DNA of 64,000 nucleotides from assembly GCF_003349955.1 (NCBI RefSeq), contig NZ_QLKQ01000010.1:1-64000 (forward strand), in the 5' to 3' direction. Made by a program: the position numbers and the translations under genes. The stretch is from Azospirillum brasilense. GTDB taxonomy: Bacteria > Pseudomonadota > Alphaproteobacteria > Azospirillales > Azospirillaceae. Under the pieces are notes generated by a model. That model ran no database searches, had not been told where the DNA came from, and saw only the letters and a program-made list of their open reading frames with translations. The number at the start of each line of letters is the position of its first letter. Within the stretch, counting starts at the first letter, position 1. Of this stretch, positions 59,151 through 64,000 are shown in pieces.

Positions 59151-60110
59151 ATGAGCAGCACCCTGACCAACCCGCCGCGCCGCGAACTGCAGAGCTTCCT
59201 CGACTTCCCCATCTGCACGGATCTCGACCAGCTCGACGGCCACATCGGCATCCTCGGCATCCCCTACGGCGATCCCTACTCGATCGACGAGGTGACCAAC
59301 GACCAGACCAACGCCCCCACCTGGGTCCGCCGCTACACCGAACGGGCGCTGCGCCAGCTGGAGCGCTGGGACTTCGACATCGGCGGTCCGCTGCTCGGCG
59401 GGAAGGACATCAAGGTCGTGGACTGCGGCGACGTGAAGGCGAACCCGCGCGACCTCGACCTGCATTACCGCAACGCCGAGGCGGTGGTGCGGGCGATGCT
59501 CGCCAAGGGCATGCTGCCGATCATCATCGGCGGCGACCACGGCATCCCGATCCCGGTGCTGCGCGCCTACGACGACCAAGGCCCGATCACGCTCGTGCAC
59601 ATCGACGCGCACCTCGACTGGCGCGACCATGTGAACGGCGCCCGCGGCGGCTATTCCAGCCCGATCCGCCGCGCCGCGGAGATGGACCATGTCGGCCAGA
59701 TCTTCCAGATCGGCCTGCGTTCCGCCGGCAGCGCCCGGCCGGAGGAGGTCGAGGCGGCCCAGGCCTACGGCGCCGTGCTGATCCCCGACGTGGAGCTGCA
59801 GGACGTCGGCATGAAGGCGGTGCTCGACCGCATTCCCGACGGCGGGCGCTACTACCTGACCATCGACGCCGACGGCATGGACCCGACCATCATGCCGGCC
59901 GTCAACGGCCCGGCGCCGGGCGGCGTGACCTACCCCCAGATCCGCACGCTGATCCACGGTCTGGTGAAGAAGGGCCGTGTGGTCGGCATGGACATCGTGG
60001 AAATCACGCCCAAGAAGGACGTGAACGGCATCACCGCGATCACCGCCGGCCGCATCATCTGCAACCTGATCGGCAAGACCATCCAGGCCGGCTACTTCGA
60101 CGCCAAGTGA
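59151..60110 (+). CDS. ureohydrolase (arginase/agmatinase family)
   Basis: 319 residues. All Mn-binding motifs are intact: Asp129-His130 in GGDHGIPIP, Asp152-Ala-His154-Leu-Asp156 in VHIDAHLDW, and Asp239-Ala-Asp241 with Asp244-Pro in TIDADGMDP. Family reactions split a guanidino group into urea and an amine (arginine, agmatine, guanidinobutyrate, guanidinopropionate, guanidine). The N-terminal extension and context do not say which. An agmatinase label would be only nominal. Confidence 0.92.
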   Translation: MSSTLTNPPRRELQSFLDFPICTDLDQLDGHIGILGIPYGDPYSIDEVTNDQTNAPTWVRRYTERALRQLERWDFDIGGPLLGGKDIKVVDCGDVKANPRDLDLHYRNAEAVVRAMLAKGMLPIIIGGDHGIPIPVLRAYDDQGPITLVHIDAHLDWRDHVNGARGGYSSPIRRAAEMDHVGQIFQIGLRSAGSARPEEVEAAQAYGAVLIPDVELQDVGMKAVLDRIPDGGRYYLTIDADGMDPTIMPAVNGPAPGGVTYPQIRTLIHGLVKKGRVVGMDIVEITPKKDVNGITAITAGRIICNLIGKTIQAGYFDAK

Positions 60111-60132
60111 GCGGAGCGGCCTGACGAGAAAC

Positions 60133-60164
60133 GGGGGAGGCCGGCCGACGGCCGCCTCCGTCCC
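60133..60164 (+). other. GC-rich hairpin between ureohydrolase and deacylase genes
   Basis: GGAGGC (60136-60141) pairs with GCCTCC (60154-60159), and inner GGCC/GGCC adds to the stem. There is no T-tract. It may set mRNA stability between the two cistrons. Confidence 0.5.
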
Positions 60165-60220
60165 GTCGGCGCGGAGAAGCCGAAGCCGATCGACGACCAA
60201 GGAAGAAGGACCATCCCGCC

Positions 60221-61369
60221 ATGGGTGCGACGCTGGACATTCTGGAGCGGCTGGTGGCCTTTCCCACGGTCAGCCGCGACAGCAACCTCGACCTCATCCT
60301 GTGGGCCAAGGAGCGGCTGGAGGCGGCCGGCGCCGCCACGCGGCTGGTGCCGAGCGAGGACGGGCGCAAGGCCAACCTCTTCGCCAGCGTCGGCCCGGCC
60401 GACCGTCCGGGCATCCTGCTGTCCGGCCACACCGACGTGGTGCCGGTGGACGGGCAGTCCTGGACCTGCGATCCCTTCCGCCTGACCCGCCGGGACGGCA
60501 ATCTCTACGGCCGCGGCACGGCCGACATGAAGGGCTTCATCGCCGCGGCGATGGCCCTGGCCGAGCGGGCCTCCGGGCGGACGCTCAGCCAGCCGCTTCA
60601 TCTCGCGCTGTCCTACGACGAGGAGGTGGGGTGCCTGGGCGTGCGGCGCCTGATCGACATGATGGCCGCCCTGCCGGTCCGCCCGCGCTTCTGCATCGTC
60701 GGCGAACCCACGCTGATGCAGGTTGTCACCGCCCACAAGGGCAAGACGGCGCTGCGCATCGACTGCCGGGGCGCCGAGTGCCATTCGAGCCTCGCCCCGC
60801 AAGGGCTGAACGCCATACACATGGCTTGCGACATGCTCACCGGCCTGCGCCGCCTTCAGGAGCGGGTGCAGACCGAGGGGGCGCGCGACGCCGGTTACGA
60901 CGTCCCCTGGACCACCATCCACGCCGGTGTCATCCAGGGTGGCACCGCGCTGAACATCGTGCCCAACCAGTGCCGCCTCGACATGGAGATCCGCCACCTG
61001 CCGCAGGACCCGGTGGACCCTCTGCTCGACGCCGTCCGCGCCGAGGCGGAGGCCATGGAGAAGCGTCTGCGCACCGCCTTCCCCGCCGCCGCCGTGGACA
61101 TCACGGAGCTGTCCAGCTACCCCGCCCTCGACACCGACGAGGATGCGGAGGTGGTGTCCTTCGTCAAGGCGCTCACCGGCGGCAACAGCCTGGGCAAGAT
61201 TTCCTTCGGCACCGAGGGCGGGCTGTTCCAGCGGCGTCTGTCCATTCCCACCGTCGTCTGCGGCCCCGGCAGCATCGGCGAGGCCCACAAGCCGGACGAG
61301 TTCGTCGCCGAGGACCAGCTGGCCGCCTGCGATCGCATGCTGGATGCGTTGCTCGCCCGACTGGCCTGA
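60221..61369 (+). CDS. argE: acetylornithine deacetylase-type M20 amidohydrolase
   Basis: 382 residues. M20 metal ligands in order: His70 in SGHTDVVP with Asp72, Asp102 in RGTADMKGF, the catalytic Glu134-Glu135 in SYDEEVGCLG, a later GEPTLMQ, and the C-terminal His in EAHKPDE. It is closest to ArgE, which removes the acetyl group from N-acetylornithine. In this island it more likely strips an acyl group from the imported compound, so the gene symbol reflects family, not proven role. It is the last gene of the island. Confidence 0.9.
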   Translation: MGATLDILERLVAFPTVSRDSNLDLILWAKERLEAAGAATRLVPSEDGRKANLFASVGPADRPGILLSGHTDVVPVDGQSWTCDPFRLTRRDGNLYGRGTADMKGFIAAAMALAERASGRTLSQPLHLALSYDEEVGCLGVRRLIDMMAALPVRPRFCIVGEPTLMQVVTAHKGKTALRIDCRGAECHSSLAPQGLNAIHMACDMLTGLRRLQERVQTEGARDAGYDVPWTTIHAGVIQGGTALNIVPNQCRLDMEIRHLPQDPVDPLLDAVRAEAEAMEKRLRTAFPAAAVDITELSSYPALDTDEDAEVVSFVKALTGGNSLGKISFGTEGGLFQRRLSIPTVVCGPGSIGEAHKPDEFVAEDQLAACDRMLDALLARLA

Positions 61370-61438
61370 CCGCGCCCGCCGCAAGGCGGACGTGATCCAA
61401 ACTTAGCAAACCAAACAGCGACGATTCCGTTTTCCCCT

Positions 61439-61466
61439 GTCGCACGATCGGGGCCGATGGTGCGAC
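61439..61466. promoter_or_regulatory. dyad in the gap before flgD
   Basis: GTCGCAC (61439-61445) and GTGCGAC (61460-61466) are perfectly inverted, with inner ATCGG/CCGAT pairing broken by one mismatch. No T-tract follows, so it is more likely an operator or mRNA hairpin than a terminator. The remaining part of 61370-61697 holds no gene; a flagellar promoter is expected there but I could not identify one confidently. Confidence 0.5.
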
Positions 61467-61697
61467 GGAACAGCGGCGGCACAGCGCCGTGCGCCCCGCT
61501 GGGCCCTTTCCCTCCTCTTTTTCAGCCTCGCCGAAAAAGTCCGCCAGCTTTTCCGTTCCCGTCCGTGGATAGCCACAGAACGGGACAACGCTCCGCCCTG
61601 CGGCGCCTCCTCCCGGACCACACGCTGGATCATCACGCCGAAACGGACGCGGAGTCCCCGATTCCCGCGACGGGGAGGCTGCATCCCGGAGGCCGCC

Positions 61698-62357
61698 ATG
61701 CAGGTTGACTCGCTCAGCTCCTCGACCGTCACGACCACCTCGTCCGCCAAAAGCTCCTCGGCCTCGCTGGCCGGCAGCTACCAGTCCTTCCTGACGCTGC
61801 TGTTGAAGCAGCTTGAGGTGCAGGACCCGACCAACCCGGTGGACACCGCCCAGTACACCAGCCAGCTCGTGCAGCTCTCCTCGCTGGAGCAGCAGATGTC
61901 CATGAGCGACAAGCTGGACGAGCTGACCTCGGCGGTGCAGGCGCTGGGAACCGGCAGTTCGGCGCTGGGCTATCTCGGGCGGACGGTGACGGCGGAGGGC
62001 GACACGACCGCCCTGCAGAACGGCGCGGCGAACTGGGAATATTCGCTGAACAGCGAGGCCGCGTCGGTCACCCTGACGGTGCGCGACGAGGACGGGGCCA
62101 TCGTCTACCAGGACAGCGGCGCCACCGGCCAGGGCAGCCATTCCTTCACCTGGGACGGCACGGGGCGCGACGGCGCGGTCCACACGTCGGGCACCTACAG
62201 CCTGACCGTCACCGCGCTGGACTCCAGCAAGGCCGCCGTCGCCACCGAGACGCGGATCAAGGGCACGGTCACCTCCGTGGACACCTCCGGCACCAGCGCG
62301 GCGCTGGGCATCGGCGGCGTCAGCGTGCCCGCCGACGACGTGCTGTCGTTGAGCTGA
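61698..62357 (+). CDS. flgD: flagellar hook assembly (capping) protein
   Basis: 219 residues. The N-terminal FlgD signature is clear: SYQSFLTLLLKQLEVQDPTN, then PVDTAQYTSQLVQLSSLEQQ. The C-terminal half has the FlgD Ig/Tudor-like domain (HSFTWDGTGRDGAVHTSGTY). It caps the growing hook and is removed on completion. GGAGG precedes the ATG. It lies 60 bp before flgE. Confidence 0.95.
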   Translation: MQVDSLSSSTVTTTSSAKSSSASLAGSYQSFLTLLLKQLEVQDPTNPVDTAQYTSQLVQLSSLEQQMSMSDKLDELTSAVQALGTGSSALGYLGRTVTAEGDTTALQNGAANWEYSLNSEAASVTLTVRDEDGAIVYQDSGATGQGSHSFTWDGTGRDGAVHTSGTYSLTVTALDSSKAAVATETRIKGTVTSVDTSGTSAALGIGGVSVPADDVLSLS

Positions 62358-62417
62358 GCCGCCGCCCCTTCCCGGCCTCCTCCCAGCCCTCTCCCCTTTC
62401 TTGCGACAGGTGCGACG

Positions 62418-63728
62418 ATGAGCATCACCAGCGCGATGTACAGCGCCACGTCCGGCCTGATGGCGCAGAGCAAGGCGCTCGCCTCCATCTCCAGCAACAT
62501 CGCCAATTCCAGCACGACCGGCTTCAAGAGCACCGGGACGAACTTCAACTCCTACATCAACAAGACCTCGACCATCGACGAGCAGACCGGCGGCGTGCTC
62601 GCCACCACCTACCGCAACATCAGCGCGCAGGGCGAGATCCAGTCCTCGTCGGTCTCCACCAACATGGCGATCAACGGCGAGGGCTTCTTCGTGGTGTCGG
62701 AGGAGACGGCGGACGGCACCGTCGCCTTCACCCGCAACGGCTCCTTCTCCACCGACGCCCAGGGCTACCTGTCGAACAGCGAGGGCTACTATCTCTACGG
62801 CTGGGCGCTGAACGCCAACGGCACCGTCGCCGCCGGCAACAAGGGATCGGTGGACAGCCTCGTCCCGGTCAACGTCGCCAACATCAAAGGCACGCCCAAG
62901 GCGACCTCGACCATGGGCATCGACGCCAACCTGCCCTCGGACGCGGACACCGGCGACAGCTTCACCACCGACATGGAGATGTTCGACAGCCTGGGCGTCA
63001 GCCACTCCATCACCCTGAGCTGGACCAAGACCGGCGAGAACACGTGGGAGCTGGACGCCTCCGACCCCGTCCTGTCCTCCGACGCCACCCGGACCACCGG
63101 CACCATCGCGGGGTTCCCCATCCAGCTCTCCTTCAACACCGACGGCACGCTGGCCTCCGCCGCCACGGTGGCCGCAGACGGCACGACGACCCCCGCCGAC
63201 CTGTCCGCCCTCTCCTTCACCGTCGACGGATGGACCACCGGGGCCGGCGGCAGCGCGGTCGCGCTGAACCTCGGCACCGCCAACAGCAACAACGGCCTGA
63301 CGCAGCACGCGTCGGGCGACAGCACGCCCTCGGTCAGCGTCGAGACCACGACGCAGAACGGCTACAAGCCCGGCTCCCTGACCGGCACGACCATCGGCAA
63401 GGACGGCATCGTCCGCGCCGTCTTCGACAACGGCGAGACGCGGGCGATCTACCAGATCCCCATCGCCACCTTCGCCAACGCCGACGGGCTGGAAAGCGTC
63501 ACCGGCACCACCTTCACCCAGACGGCGGAGGCCGGTCAGTACCAGCTCCGCACGGCGGGCGACGCCAAGGCCGGGACGGTGACGGCGGGCGCTCTGGAAA
63601 GCTCCACCGTCGAGCTGACCGACGAGTTCAGCCGCATGATCGTCGCCCAGCAGGCCTATTCCGCCGCCTCCAAGGTCATCACGACCTCGCAGGACATGAT
63701 GGACACGCTGATCGCCATGAAGCGCTGA
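62418..63728 (+). CDS. flgE: flagellar hook protein
   Basis: 436 residues. N-terminal rod/hook motif ATSGLMAQSKALASISSNIA with the SSTTGFKST continuation, the mid-protein MEMFDSLGVSHSITLSWTKT and the C-terminal coiled-coil EFSRMIVAQQAYSAASKVIT. It forms the hook joining rod and filament. The Thr/Ser/Asp-rich D2/D3 insertion is longer than in the shortest FlgE proteins. Confidence 0.96.
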   Translation: MSITSAMYSATSGLMAQSKALASISSNIANSSTTGFKSTGTNFNSYINKTSTIDEQTGGVLATTYRNISAQGEIQSSSVSTNMAINGEGFFVVSEETADGTVAFTRNGSFSTDAQGYLSNSEGYYLYGWALNANGTVAAGNKGSVDSLVPVNVANIKGTPKATSTMGIDANLPSDADTGDSFTTDMEMFDSLGVSHSITLSWTKTGENTWELDASDPVLSSDATRTTGTIAGFPIQLSFNTDGTLASAATVAADGTTTPADLSALSFTVDGWTTGAGGSAVALNLGTANSNNGLTQHASGDSTPSVSVETTTQNGYKPGSLTGTTIGKDGIVRAVFDNGETRAIYQIPIATFANADGLESVTGTTFTQTAEAGQYQLRTAGDAKAGTVTAGALESSTVELTDEFSRMIVAQQAYSAASKVITTSQDMMDTLIAMKR

Positions 63729-63739
63729 CGGTGACGGCC

Positions 63740-63997
63740 ATGCACCCGCCGCAACCGCTTCTCGACGGCGAAGCCGCTCTGGACGCCGAGCTGCGCCGCC
63801 TCGCCCGGCGGGTGGAGCGTCACCGGTCCCAGCCGGTCCCGGTCCCGGCGGAGCGCCTCGCGCTGATCGACGACCTGCTGGGCCTGCGGGCGCGCATCGC
63901 CACGGCGCGGGCCGCGGTGCAGGCGGCGATCCGCCAGACCGGCTGCGCCCAGCGCGCCGCCACCGCCTACCGCCGCACCGGCGCCCTGCGCGGCTGA
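63740..63997 (+). CDS. small helical protein after flgE
   Basis: 85 residues from the ATG at 63740; a GTG at 63731 is three codons earlier. Arg/Ala/Leu-rich helices include AALDAELRRLARRVERH and LALIDDLLGLRARIATARAA, with one Cys. It begins 11 bp after the flgE stop and so is probably in the flagellar operon. A chaperone or accessory role is plausible from position and composition, but no family is recognised. Confidence 0.55.
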   Translation: MHPPQPLLDGEAALDAELRRLARRVERHRSQPVPVPAERLALIDDLLGLRARIATARAAVQAAIRQTGCAQRAATAYRRTGALRG

Positions 63998-64000
63998 CGC

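Overview
The window is high-GC DNA from an alphaproteobacterium, most likely an Azospirillum species of the brasilense/baldaniorum group. This rests on the very GC-rich third codon positions, a B12-dependent ribonucleotide reductase as the class II enzyme, flagellar genes at both edges, paired bacteriohemerythrins, REP-like palindromic elements and the general style of the proteins. The genus call is inference from family knowledge; no database search was possible.

Left part (1-25 kb), mostly chromosomal core. The window opens in the 3' end of a flagellin gene. Then come an S10 carboxypeptidase-like enzyme, a bacteriohemerythrin, nrdJ with a promoter and NrdR-box pair, a PRC-barrel protein, a second bacteriohemerythrin, a DUF6352-type protein, an alpha/beta hydrolase, rlpA, an SDR and a MaoC dehydratase. 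A housekeeping run follows on the plus strand: ribF, a 58-aa protein, a DUF29 protein, pyrE, ileS, lspA, a DUF3035/BamF-type lipoprotein and a catalytic plus non-catalytic M16 peptidase pair, then pgi. Four palindromic REP-like elements (near 7.7, 18.6, 21.5 and 22.9 kb) sit in this part. One of them is inserted in frame inside the signal-peptide region of the second M16 gene.

Middle part (25-38 kb), accessory and partly decayed. An aromatic-residue-rich leader peptide with a classical attenuator terminator now controls only a 50-aa ORF, which runs into a decayed IS5-family transposase. After more mobile debris come mutL, two hypothetical proteins sharing a DT(V/L)SLSP motif, a bilobed pepsin-like aspartic peptidase, and a group of small-molecule enzymes with regulators (GMC oxidoreductase, secreted alpha/beta hydrolase, MarR with palindromic operators, SDR, NTF2-like protein, LysR).

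Right part (38-64 kb), regulation and uptake. A Fur-box-preceded ECF sigma/FecR/TonB-receptor set handles siderophore uptake and surface signalling. A lone peptide-type periplasmic binding protein lies next to a TorS-like hybrid kinase and a CheY-like regulator. An antibiotic biosynthesis monooxygenase gene, an ECF41 sigma factor and an ECF41-type promoter form a unit. From 50.2 to 61.4 kb lies a coherent catabolic island: LysR, MmgE/PrpD, a complete Dpp/Opp-type ABC importer, a Rid protein, a ureohydrolase and an ArgE-type deacylase. It looks built to import and dismantle an N-acylated or guanidino compound. The window ends in flgD, flgE and a small helical ORF.
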